From positions 1-37,027 of the forward strand of contig CALANS010000038.1 in NCBI GenBank assembly GCA_937926105.1: a stretch of 37,027 bases of DNA, in the 5' to 3' direction. Every line of letters begins with the position of its first letter. Within the stretch, counting starts at the first letter, position 1. Source of the DNA: an uncultured Actinomycetes bacterium. GTDB taxonomy: Bacteria; Actinomycetota; Actinomycetes; Mycobacteriales; Nakamurellaceae. A program made the position numbers and the translations under genes. Below the pieces are notes generated by a model that had not been told where the DNA came from, did not search any database, and saw only the letters and a program-made list of their open reading frames with translations. Positions 16,097-23,371 of this stretch are shown in pieces.

Positions 16097-17557
16097 ATGG
16101 TCAGAGTTCGACAAGCCGCGCTCGCCGCTGCCGCCGCCGTGTGTCTCGCCTTGGCGGGGTGCAACGTCGCGTCGCCCTCGAGCTCGACGTCCGGCCCGGC
16201 GGGATCGGGCGGGGCCAGTGAGTCGTCGGCCGGATCGCCGGCCACCGGCGGTGCCTCCTCCGGGCCGGGGTCCGCATCCGGCTCCGTGTCGGCATCCGGT
16301 GGGGCCTCCGGGTCGACATCGGCATCCACGTCCGGGTCGGCATCGGCGGGCAACGCACCGCAGGGCCCGGAGGAGATCCCGGGAATCTCCCTCGCGCCGC
16401 TGGCGGCGCCCGCGAACCTGAGCAAGGACGTGAAGGCAACCGTCACCGTCTGGAGCTACGAGGACCCGAAGACGCCCTGGATCCAGAGCCTGATCAAGCG
16501 TTTCACCGATGTCTACCCGAATGTGACGGTGAACTGGACCTACGTGCCGTTCGGCAACCTCGTCTCGAAGCTACTGGCCACCGCGACCGCGGGCGGCGCC
16601 CCGGACGCCGTGTTCGGCGCGCCCCAATTCACCGCGCAACTCGCACAGGCCGGGCTGGTCGGCGACATGTCGGCGTACTGGAATCAGTTCCCGGACCGGT
16701 CGGAGTTCCCCGACTCCGTGGTCTGGAAGATCAACGGCAAGGTCGGCGCGGTGCAGGGCTACGTGAACACCGGCGGGATCGTCTACAACAAGTCGATCAT
16801 CACCAAGGCCGGCGTGAACCCATTGCCCACCACGCTCGATGAGTTCACGGCGGCGTTCAAGAAGATCAAGGACGCCGGGTACCAGGCGTTCGCGATGGGC
16901 GCCACCAACGACGCCACCACCGAGACTCAGGTGTTGCCCTACTTCCTGGGCCTGGGCGAAAACTACGGCACGTTCACCGAAAAGGGTGCGATGACGGTGT
17001 TCGGCGCCATCGACTCCTGGGTCAAGGACGGCTACCTGTCCAAAGACGCGACCGGTTGGAGCATCAACGACGCGACCAACAACTTTATGGCTGGCAAGAT
17101 CGGGTTCGCCCTCGCCGGGCCGTGGGAGGTGCCGGCGCTGGAGAAGAGCAAGGTGGACTTCGGCATCATCCCGATGGCTGGCGGGCCGGCAGGGCAGCAC
17201 ACGGTTCCGGGCGGGGAGGGGTTCTCGGTCCTGTCGGAGTCGCAGCAACCGCAGCTCGCGTTCGAGCTCTTCCAGTACGGGCTACTGTCCCAGGCAGCCG
17301 GCAAGGACATCTTCGAGCAGGCGGGGCAGATCCCGGCCCGCAAGGATCTGTCCGGCCAGCCGTGGCTGACCAAGGACCCGAACATCGCGGAGTACGTGAA
17401 GATCGTCGCACACATGCAGAACCGGCCGCCCTACCCCGGAATCGTCGAGGCAGCAGTCAAATTCAGCGGCATCGTCAATGCTCTGGTGGGCGGTCAGGAC
17501 ACCCCGGCGACGGCCACCCAGCAGCTGTTGGCGCTGCAGAAGACGCTGACGAAGTAG
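16097..17557 (+). CDS. ABC sugar transporter substrate-binding lipoprotein
   Basis: A 486-residue extracellular solute-binding protein of the carbohydrate (family 1) type. The signal peptide ends in lipobox LAGC with Cys at residue 22. An unusually long Ser/Gly/Ala/Thr linker of about 80 residues follows before the binding domain, which begins near KATVTVWSYEDP. The ligand-binding fold has the typical WxYE start, a GAPDAVFG loop, the hinge stretch GGIVYNKSII and the late GPWEVPAL motif of sugar-binding proteins. The ribosome site GGAGGAGAG lies just before the ATG. First gene of a three-gene importer unit and divergent from the GH13 operon. The ligand is probably an oligosaccharide; its identity cannot be read off. 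Confidence 0.92.
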   Translation: MVRVRQAALAAAAAVCLALAGCNVASPSSSTSGPAGSGGASESSAGSPATGGASSGPGSASGSVSASGGASGSTSASTSGSASAGNAPQGPEEIPGISLAPLAAPANLSKDVKATVTVWSYEDPKTPWIQSLIKRFTDVYPNVTVNWTYVPFGNLVSKLLATATAGGAPDAVFGAPQFTAQLAQAGLVGDMSAYWNQFPDRSEFPDSVVWKINGKVGAVQGYVNTGGIVYNKSIITKAGVNPLPTTLDEFTAAFKKIKDAGYQAFAMGATNDATTETQVLPYFLGLGENYGTFTEKGAMTVFGAIDSWVKDGYLSKDATGWSINDATNNFMAGKIGFALAGPWEVPALEKSKVDFGIIPMAGGPAGQHTVPGGEGFSVLSESQQPQLAFELFQYGLLSQAAGKDIFEQAGQIPARKDLSGQPWLTKDPNIAEYVKIVAHMQNRPPYPGIVEAAVKFSGIVNALVGGQDTPATATQQLLALQKTLTK

Positions 17558-17573
17558 TCGGGCTGACGTCACC

Positions 17574-18542
17574 GTGATCACGCGGGCCGGCACGAGTCGC
17601 CGGCAGCTCGACCGCACCATCGCGGAAGCCCGCGGCGGCCCTGCACAGGGGGGTCGCCGCGGGCTGCGTCGGCACGCGAGCATCACGAATACCCTGTTTC
17701 TGATCCCGGCCTTTGTGTTCGTGGCGATCTTCTCGATCTACCCGATGTACATCCTGATCGAGATGAGCATTGCCAGGGTCGGCATCGCCGACATCCTGGG
17801 TGTGTGGCCCTATGTGGGCCTTGGCAACTTTTCCGAGATCCTGTCCGACCCCACCTTTCGCCAGGTGGCCGTCCAGACGGTGATCCTGGTAGGCGGAATT
17901 GTGATCGTCACCCTGGTTGCCGGTCTGGTCGCTGCGTTCCTGCTGCGTGCCCAGACACGCTTCAATGCGGTGACGCAGACATTGATGGTGCTGGTGTGGG
18001 TGCTGCCTCCGGTCATCGTGGGAAGCCTGTGGAAGTTCCTGCTGTCCAGCGACGGCGTCTTCAACACGGTGCTGCTGTGGCTGCACGTGATCCGGGAACC
18101 GATCGCCTTCCTGGCGGACAACGGGGTGGCGCTGGCTGCGGTAGCGATGGTGATGCTGTGGACCGGGCTCCCCTTCGCGGCACTGGTCCTCAAGGCGGCC
18201 ATGCTCGACATCTCGCCCGAGATCCTGGACGCCGGTCAGGTGGACGGGGCGAGCAACTGGCAGATCGCCACCCGAATCGTGATCCCCATGATTCGTCCTG
18301 CGGTCCTGACACTGGCCATCCTAATTCTGGTTGGTGCCTTCAAGACGTTCGACCTGATCTACGTGATGACTCAGGGCGGGCCCGGCACCAGCACCGCGAC
18401 GGTGCCCTACCTCGGGTACGTCTCGGCGTTCCGGGACTACAACTTTGGTATCGCCGCTGCGATGTCGGTGGTCGCGATGATCGTTGTGCTGATCATGTCC
18501 GGCATCTACGTGTGGGCGCTGCGCCGCGAGGAACGCTCGTGA
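17574..18542 (+). CDS. ABC sugar transporter permease, MalF-like
   Basis: A 322-residue inner-membrane permease with an N-terminal basic cytoplasmic tail and six hydrophobic helices. The EAA loop that docks with the ATPase reads EILDAGQVDGASNWQ followed by IVIPMIRP, a clear match to the carbohydrate uptake family. GTG start 16 bases after the binding-protein stop; no strong ribosome site. Its TGA overlaps the GTG of the second permease. It forms the transport channel with that partner. No ATPase gene follows, so an MsiK-type shared ATPase elsewhere in the genome is expected. Confidence 0.92.
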   Translation: MITRAGTSRRQLDRTIAEARGGPAQGGRRGLRRHASITNTLFLIPAFVFVAIFSIYPMYILIEMSIARVGIADILGVWPYVGLGNFSEILSDPTFRQVAVQTVILVGGIVIVTLVAGLVAAFLLRAQTRFNAVTQTLMVLVWVLPPVIVGSLWKFLLSSDGVFNTVLLWLHVIREPIAFLADNGVALAAVAMVMLWTGLPFAALVLKAAMLDISPEILDAGQVDGASNWQIATRIVIPMIRPAVLTLAILILVGAFKTFDLIYVMTQGGPGTSTATVPYLGYVSAFRDYNFGIAAAMSVVAMIVVLIMSGIYVWALRREERS

Positions 18543-19360
18543 GGTCCGGGCGGGGCGCTGCGATCGCGCTACGGATCGCCACCGGGGTGCTGTTCCTGTT
18601 CTACCTGGTGCCGGCCGCGATCGTGTTCATCAACTCGTTCAAGAGCAATACCGAGATCGTCACCGCCCCCGCCGCCGTGGTGTTCACGCCGACCCTGGAC
18701 GGCTATCGCGACGTAGTGAACCCGTCGCTATTCCAGGCGTTCGGCAACTCGGCGATCATCGCGTTGGGATCGGCCGTCGTCACCATCCTGCTGGCGACGC
18801 CGCTGGCGTATGGGCTCTCGCGGATTCCGGTGAAGTGGACCGGCGTGATCATCGGCGTCCTCATCGCGCTGCAGATGACGCCGACGTCCACGTCGATCAT
18901 TCCGCTGTTTCGCATCATGGCCGAACTGAAGCTGCTGAACAACCTGATCGGTGTGATCTTCGCCGTGACGGCGACCGCCGTGCCGTTCGTAGCGTTGATT
19001 CTTCGGCCGTTCTTCCTGTCGATCCCCCAGGATGTCTTCGAGGCTGCCCATGTGGACGGCGCCAGCGCGATGCGGGTGTTCACCGCGGTGGCCGTCCCGC
19101 TGAGTCGCAACGGGATCCTGCTCATCGGCATTCTGACCTTCATCGCCGGGTGGGGCGATCTGATCTACTCCGTGTCGTTCCTCAACAACGGGTCGCTGTA
19201 CCCGTTCAGCGTGTTGATCGCGCAGCAGACCACCCTGTACGGGACGCAGTGGAACTCGCTGATGGCGCTGGGCATGGTGGGGGCGGTCCCCACGATCATC
19301 CTGTTCGCGTTCGTGTCCAAGAGGCTATCCACCGGGCTGACCCTGGGGGCATCCAAGTAG
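18539..19360 (+). CDS. ABC sugar transporter permease, MalG-like
   Basis: A 273-residue permease with six predicted helices. The EAA loop VFEAAHVDGASAMRVF and then VAVPLSRNG identifies it as the MalG-type partner. The open frame begins far upstream, inside the first permease gene in another phase. The real start is the GTG at 18539, which overlaps the first permease's TGA by four bases (GTGA). The N-terminal sequence from there is a short basic tail followed directly by the first helix, as in the family. Last gene of the importer unit; no clear terminator follows. Confidence 0.92.
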   Translation: MRSGRGAAIALRIATGVLFLFYLVPAAIVFINSFKSNTEIVTAPAAVVFTPTLDGYRDVVNPSLFQAFGNSAIIALGSAVVTILLATPLAYGLSRIPVKWTGVIIGVLIALQMTPTSTSIIPLFRIMAELKLLNNLIGVIFAVTATAVPFVALILRPFFLSIPQDVFEAAHVDGASAMRVFTAVAVPLSRNGILLIGILTFIAGWGDLIYSVSFLNNGSLYPFSVLIAQQTTLYGTQWNSLMALGMVGAVPTIILFAFVSKRLSTGLTLGASK

Positions 19361-19423
19361 GTCCAGGCAGTCTGGGGGCTGGGTGGTTGGGCCAGATGAC
19401 CCGCTGGCAGTCCCGTGCACGAT

Positions 19424-19453
19424 GCGACAAGCACCTCCGAGCTGTCGTAGACT
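19424..19453 (+). promoter_or_regulatory. weak candidate promoter for the NlpC/P60 gene
   Basis: GCGACA and TAGACT, each four of six matches to consensus, are separated by 18 bases and lie 66 bases before the ATG of the NlpC/P60 gene. No c-di-AMP (ydaO-type) riboswitch pattern, sometimes found before such genes in actinobacteria, was seen in this gap. Confidence 0.3.
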
Positions 19454-19518
19454 CACTGCCTTCCGGCGCAGGGTGGTTGTGCGCGATGCGATGAGAGCGA
19501 CGAGATCGGAGAACTGGC

Positions 19519-21117
19519 ATGTCCGGGGGGAACAGGTCCAGCAGGCGGGCCCGTGCGGTGGGCGTGGCGTCCGCCTTCGTACTAGCGGCGACGATGGCGC
19601 TGGCGGTGCCGCCGGCGGCATCCGCGGCACCCGCGCTGCACCCCGCCATGGCCACGGCGCAGGCGGCCCCCGGAGTCAAGGTCTGGCACGAGCCGCGCCT
19701 GACCAAGATCGCTCAGATGGCCCGCCAGATGACCACCATGGACATCCCCTACTCCAACGGCGGGCACGGCTCCGAGCCCGCCGCGATCGGATCGTCCGTG
19801 GACTGCTCCGGGCTGATCCGGCAGCTGTATTACTACGCCTACGGGGTCGACATCGGCCAGGGGACCGGCGATTCGATGGTGCGGACCTCCGGCAAGTTCG
19901 TCAAGACCAGCACTCCCGTGCCGGGTGACGTAATTCTGTTCGGGCAGGGCGGGTACGGCCCCGCCTACCACCTGATGATCTACGTCGGCAACGACGGCGG
20001 CCAGCCCACCGCCGTGGCCTCCCCGGACTGGGGTCAGATCGTGAAGTACCAGCATCCGGAAAGCCCGTACTGGACCGGCGAGCTGATGGGCTACTGGCAC
20101 TACAGAGGCGCCGATGCGCAGGATTCGGCGGCGTCCCTGGCCCAGCCGAAGGTGAAGGTCAAGCTGTTGTCGACGTCGTCCGGTGACGGGAGGATGAAGG
20201 TGACAGGCTATGCCTTCGATCCGGTGAACCCGTCCCTGTCGGTGACGGTGGACGTGTACGCCAGCGGGCACCGCGTCGCGCGGGTGGTGGCGAACAAGCC
20301 CAGCCCCGGCACGAACAAGGCATATCGCATCACCGGCGACCACCGCGTCGAGGCGAGTATCCCGATGGGTGCGGGCACGCATCCGACCAGACTGCTAGCG
20401 CACAACATTCCCTACGACGGGGTCGCCGACGCATGGTCCGCGCAGGGCTACGTCACCGTGAAACGCACCACCGTCGCAGCGATCTGGAGCACGCACGTCG
20501 GTCACACCGCGGACGGGCACGGCACCCTGCGGGTGGTCGGGTACGGCTTCGACCGGCTGGCCAGGGACACGGCCCCCCAGATGCAGGTGCTGGTGGACGG
20601 AACGGTTCGACGCACCTTCACCCCGAACCAGGCCAGCCCCGAGATGAACCGGATTCACGACCTGTCGGGTGACCACCGCTTCGACATCACCGTGGAGGTC
20701 TCGGCGGGCAGGCACACGGTGCAGGCGCGAACCCTACCGATCGCCACCTACTCGCGGACCGGCGCCTCGGCGAAGGTGCGCAGCGGCTTCGTGCCACGCA
20801 AGATCCCGGCCCACTACGACTCCCTCACGGCCAAGGGCTCGAGCGTCGTGGTGAAGGCCTGGGCGTTCCCGCCCTATCACACCGGCGGCACGATCACTTT
20901 CGCCGTCACCCTGGACGGCAAGGCTCGACCCGACAGGGTGACCGGCGTCTATCGCGCCGACGTGAACCAGCGGTACGACATCACCGGCCGACACGGCATC
21001 AGCGTCGCCTATCCGGTCAAGTCCGGCTCGCACACCCTGTGCCTGCGACCGAGGCGGACGGCTCCGGAGACGGTCGGGATCTCGCTGGGGTGCAAGACCG
21101 TCACCGTCACGGGATAG
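19519..21117 (+). CDS. secreted NlpC/P60 peptidase with three C-terminal repeats
   Basis: A 532-residue exported protein. A Sec signal peptide ends near ASA-AP (about residue 37). The NlpC/P60 domain (about 58-195) has catalytic C96 in VDCSGL and H151 in PAYHLMIYVG, and should cleave peptidoglycan stem peptides. After it come three similar beta-rich units of about 105 residues each (roughly 203-310, 311-417, 418-532). Each carries a DVYASG/VLVDG/VTLDG strand pair, a run like NKAYRITGDHR, MNRIHDLSGDHR or NQRYDITGRHG, and a GTH/GRHT/GSHT turn. They probably bind the cell wall or a surface polymer. The ATG follows GGAGAAC with good spacing. It stands alone between the importer operon and the convergent sigma factor gene. 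Confidence 0.88.
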   Translation: MSGGNRSSRRARAVGVASAFVLAATMALAVPPAASAAPALHPAMATAQAAPGVKVWHEPRLTKIAQMARQMTTMDIPYSNGGHGSEPAAIGSSVDCSGLIRQLYYYAYGVDIGQGTGDSMVRTSGKFVKTSTPVPGDVILFGQGGYGPAYHLMIYVGNDGGQPTAVASPDWGQIVKYQHPESPYWTGELMGYWHYRGADAQDSAASLAQPKVKVKLLSTSSGDGRMKVTGYAFDPVNPSLSVTVDVYASGHRVARVVANKPSPGTNKAYRITGDHRVEASIPMGAGTHPTRLLAHNIPYDGVADAWSAQGYVTVKRTTVAAIWSTHVGHTADGHGTLRVVGYGFDRLARDTAPQMQVLVDGTVRRTFTPNQASPEMNRIHDLSGDHRFDITVEVSAGRHTVQARTLPIATYSRTGASAKVRSGFVPRKIPAHYDSLTAKGSSVVVKAWAFPPYHTGGTITFAVTLDGKARPDRVTGVYRADVNQRYDITGRHGISVAYPVKSGSHTLCLRPRRTAPETVGISLGCKTVTVTG

Positions 21118-21174
21118 CAGGTCGGTGACGGGGCCCCGGGACCGGGCTGCTCCGGATGCGTCGCGCCCGGGCCT

Positions 21175-22098
21175 TCAAGAGGCCCAGGCGCGGAGCTTTT
21201 CCGGATTGCGCACCGCCCAGATGTGCCTGATCCGATCGTCGACGACCTCGAACGCGAAGATGGTGACGACGACGCCACCCTGGCTGGCGACCAGACCGGG
21301 CTGCCCGTTGACCGTGCGCTCGACGAAGGCCATGTCGCCGACCCGGTCCGCGAGCTCCAGCCAGGCCTGGATCACCTGATCGCGGCCCTCGATCGGATCC
21401 CGGAAGGTGATCGCCCGGCCACCGCCGTCGGCCGTGGCTACGACGCTGGGATCGAGCAGGCCCACCAGGGCGCCGATGTCCTTGGCCTGCCATGCGCGCT
21501 TGAACTGTCCAATCACCGCCGCCTGTCGCCTCGGTGATGCCGTCGATCCCCGCGACTGCCGGATGCGGGCACGCGCGGACGACGCCAGCTGTCGGCACGC
21601 ACCGGGGCTCCGGCCCACGATGTCGGCCACCTCGGCAAAGGGGTAGCCGAACACGTCATGCAGGATGAACGCCACCCGTTCGGCCGGCGTCAACGATTCC
21701 ATCACGACCATCAGGGCCATGCCGACGGACTCGTCCAGAGTGATTCGGTCCGCGGGATCGATGTTCACCTCGCCGGGCCGGAGGTTGCCGACGTTGGCGG
21801 GCCCGGGCAGCGGTTCGGGAATCCAGTCGCCCACATACGCTTCCCGACGCGTCCGGGCGGACCGAAGCAGGTCGAGACAGATCCGGCTGGTCACCGTCGT
21901 CAGCCAGGCACCCGGATTTGCGATGCCCGCTCGCTGCTGCGGGGACAGCGCGAGCCACCGCGCGTAAGCCTCCTGCACGGCGTCCTCGGCCTCGACCAGC
22001 GAGCCGAGCAGCCGGTAGCCCACATTGAGCAGGTGCGCGCGCTCGCCCATCGCCCACCGCTGCTGCTCATCGGGTGACCCCGACCGTCCCGTCATCAT
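21175..22098 (-). CDS. ECF41-group sigma factor with SnoaL-like C-terminal extension
   Basis: A 307-residue extracytoplasmic-function sigma factor. Region 2 (about 13-85) includes LGSLVEAEDAVQEAYARW, and region 4 (about 130-183) includes SLTPAERVAFILHDVFGYPF and the helix-turn-helix VADIVGRSPGACRQ. The C-terminal SnoaL-like domain (about 190-307) acts in this group as a fused regulatory module. The group's hallmarks are visible: WIPEP at 92-96 in the linker, DGGGR at 224-228 and NPEKL at 298-302. No anti-sigma gene is adjacent, as usual for ECF41. The ATG has GGAGG seven bases upstream. It is divergent from a SnoaL-LUD-flavin monooxygenase set; the usual COE-type partner gene is not immediately adjacent. 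Confidence 0.9.
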   Translation of the reverse strand: MMTGRSGSPDEQQRWAMGERAHLLNVGYRLLGSLVEAEDAVQEAYARWLALSPQQRAGIANPGAWLTTVTSRICLDLLRSARTRREAYVGDWIPEPLPGPANVGNLRPGEVNIDPADRITLDESVGMALMVVMESLTPAERVAFILHDVFGYPFAEVADIVGRSPGACRQLASSARARIRQSRGSTASPRRQAAVIGQFKRAWQAKDIGALVGLLDPSVVATADGGGRAITFRDPIEGRDQVIQAWLELADRVGDMAFVERTVNGQPGLVASQGGVVVTIFAFEVVDDRIRHIWAVRNPEKLRAWAS

Positions 22099-22153
22099 CT
22101 TTGGGCCTCCGACCTCTGCGTGCCCTCCCTGTTCGACGCCGTGGCCCGGCCCG

Positions 22154-22181
22154 ATGTCAGGTACGCCACGTCGGCTGACAT
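22154..22181. repeat. inverted repeat in sigma factor / SnoaL intergenic region
   Basis: ATGTCAG and CTGACAT form perfect 7-bp arms with a 14-base spacer, midway between the divergent genes. Each arm holds TGTCAG, resembling the TGTCA core of ECF41 -35 elements, once in each direction, but no CGTC-type -10 lies at the expected distance. It could be an operator for an unknown regulator or a pair of degenerate promoters. Confidence 0.35.
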
Positions 22182-22230
22182 TCTCGCCGACCGCGGTGTC
22201 GAACCGGTATCCCCATGAGAAGAGGAGCAC

Positions 22231-22692
22231 ATGAGCGAGACGCACCACATCGCCGACCGGGTCGAGATCGAAGCCCTGCGCGCCGAGTTCACCGACGCCG
22301 TCATGATGCGCGACCGTGCGCGGCTGGCCGACCTGTTCACCGCCGACGGCGTCCTGCGGATGCCCAACATCCCGGTCGAGTCCGTGGGACCGGACGAAAT
22401 CCGCGAGCACGGCGAACGACTGCAGCAGGCATGGCAGTTCTTTGTCCAGACCACCCACTCCGGCACGATCCACCTGGACGGCGATACCGCAACCGGGCGT
22501 GCCTTCATCCACGAGATCGCGCGGACTCGCGATGGCAGGCAGGGCATGAACTACGGCGTCTATCACGACCGCTACCGACGCACCGCGGACGGCTGGCGGT
22601 TCAGCGAGCGGGTCTACGAGGTCAGGTACCTGGACACCACGCCGCTGACTGGCTCCGCGCCGGACGAGTCGCCAACAATCGGCCAGCACTGA
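22231..22692 (+). CDS. SnoaL-like (NTF2 fold) protein
   Basis: A 153-residue protein with the NTF2/SnoaL cone fold pattern: an N-terminal helix pair (EIEALRAEFTDAVMMRDRARLADLF), then FTADGVLRMP, and three long C-terminal strands ending in YHDRYRRTADGWRF and SERVYEVRYL. Such proteins act as small isomerases, hydrolases, dehydratases or ligand binders; no reaction can be assigned. AGGAG lies just before the ATG. It leads a plus-strand set with the LUD and monooxygenase genes (gaps of 24 and 25 bases) and is divergent from the ECF41 sigma factor, which also ends in a SnoaL-like domain. Confidence 0.82.
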   Translation: MSETHHIADRVEIEALRAEFTDAVMMRDRARLADLFTADGVLRMPNIPVESVGPDEIREHGERLQQAWQFFVQTTHSGTIHLDGDTATGRAFIHEIARTRDGRQGMNYGVYHDRYRRTADGWRFSERVYEVRYLDTTPLTGSAPDESPTIGQH

Positions 22693-22716
22693 CCACATCG
22701 AGGAGAAACGACCGAC

Positions 22717-23346
22717 ATGACAACCATTGTGGAACACCCACCATTCCAGGCGCCCGCCCCCGCGGCCGTCCTGCAGCGGGCGGCCGCCGCCCTGACCGAG
22801 CATGGCTTCACCGTCGAGGTCCTCGACGACGTCGCTGCCGCTCGGATACGGGTGGCCGATCTGATTCCTCCTGGGGCGAGCGTGTTCACCGGCGCCAGCG
22901 AGACTCTCCGGCTGTCCGGGATCGAGGCGGACGTCAACGCCGGCCGCCGTTACCACGCCATCAAGCCCCGCATCCAGACCATGGACCGGGCCCACGAGAT
23001 GGACGACATCCGCCGCCTGATGTCGACCCCGGACTTCATCCTCGGAAGCGTCCACGCTGTCACCGAAACGGGATCGTTGCTGATTGCCTCCGGCAGCGGT
23101 AGCCAGCTGCCCGGGTTCGCCGGCGGTGCCGCTCACGCGATCTGGATCGTCGGCGCTCAGAAGGTCGTCCCCGATCTGCCCGCCGCGCTGAGCCGGATCG
23201 AGCAGTATTGCCTTCCGCTGGAGACCGAACGCGCGATGCGGGTCTACGGATACCCCAGCGCCATCAGCCGGCTGCTGATCCTCAACCGGGAACCGTACCC
23301 TGGTTGCAATACGGTGCTGCTGCTAAGACAGGCCATCGGCTTTTGA
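22717..23346 (+). CDS. LUD-domain (LutC/YkgG-like) protein
   Basis: A 209-residue protein of the LUD superfamily. Features are an N-terminal helix, the VFTGASETL motif, then ILGSVHAVTETGSLLIASGSG, the glycine-rich strand-turn characteristic of LutC, and WIVGAQKVVPDL near the end. In LutABC the small C subunit works with two iron-sulfur subunits in L-lactate oxidation, but no LutA or LutB homologue is here. This is therefore a stand-alone LUD protein of unknown substrate. The ATG follows GAGGAGAAACG with ordinary spacing. It sits between a SnoaL-like gene and a flavin monooxygenase gene, probably in one transcript. Confidence 0.83.
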   Translation: MTTIVEHPPFQAPAPAAVLQRAAAALTEHGFTVEVLDDVAAARIRVADLIPPGASVFTGASETLRLSGIEADVNAGRRYHAIKPRIQTMDRAHEMDDIRRLMSTPDFILGSVHAVTETGSLLIASGSGSQLPGFAGGAAHAIWIVGAQKVVPDLPAALSRIEQYCLPLETERAMRVYGYPSAISRLLILNREPYPGCNTVLLLRQAIGF

Positions 23347-23371
23347 ACACGGCGCCACTAGAAGGGCATTG

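Noticed and set aside
21118..21174. Terminator between the convergent NlpC/P60 and sigma factor genes
   Set aside because: Arms GGCCC-GGG/CCCGGGCC are imperfect, with a loop of more than 20 bases and no T-run; too weak to list as a feature.
22099..22230. ECF41-type promoter (TGTCACA-N16-CGTC) for autoregulation
   Set aside because: TGTCAG cores exist on both strands, but no CGTC lies at the required distance on either strand.
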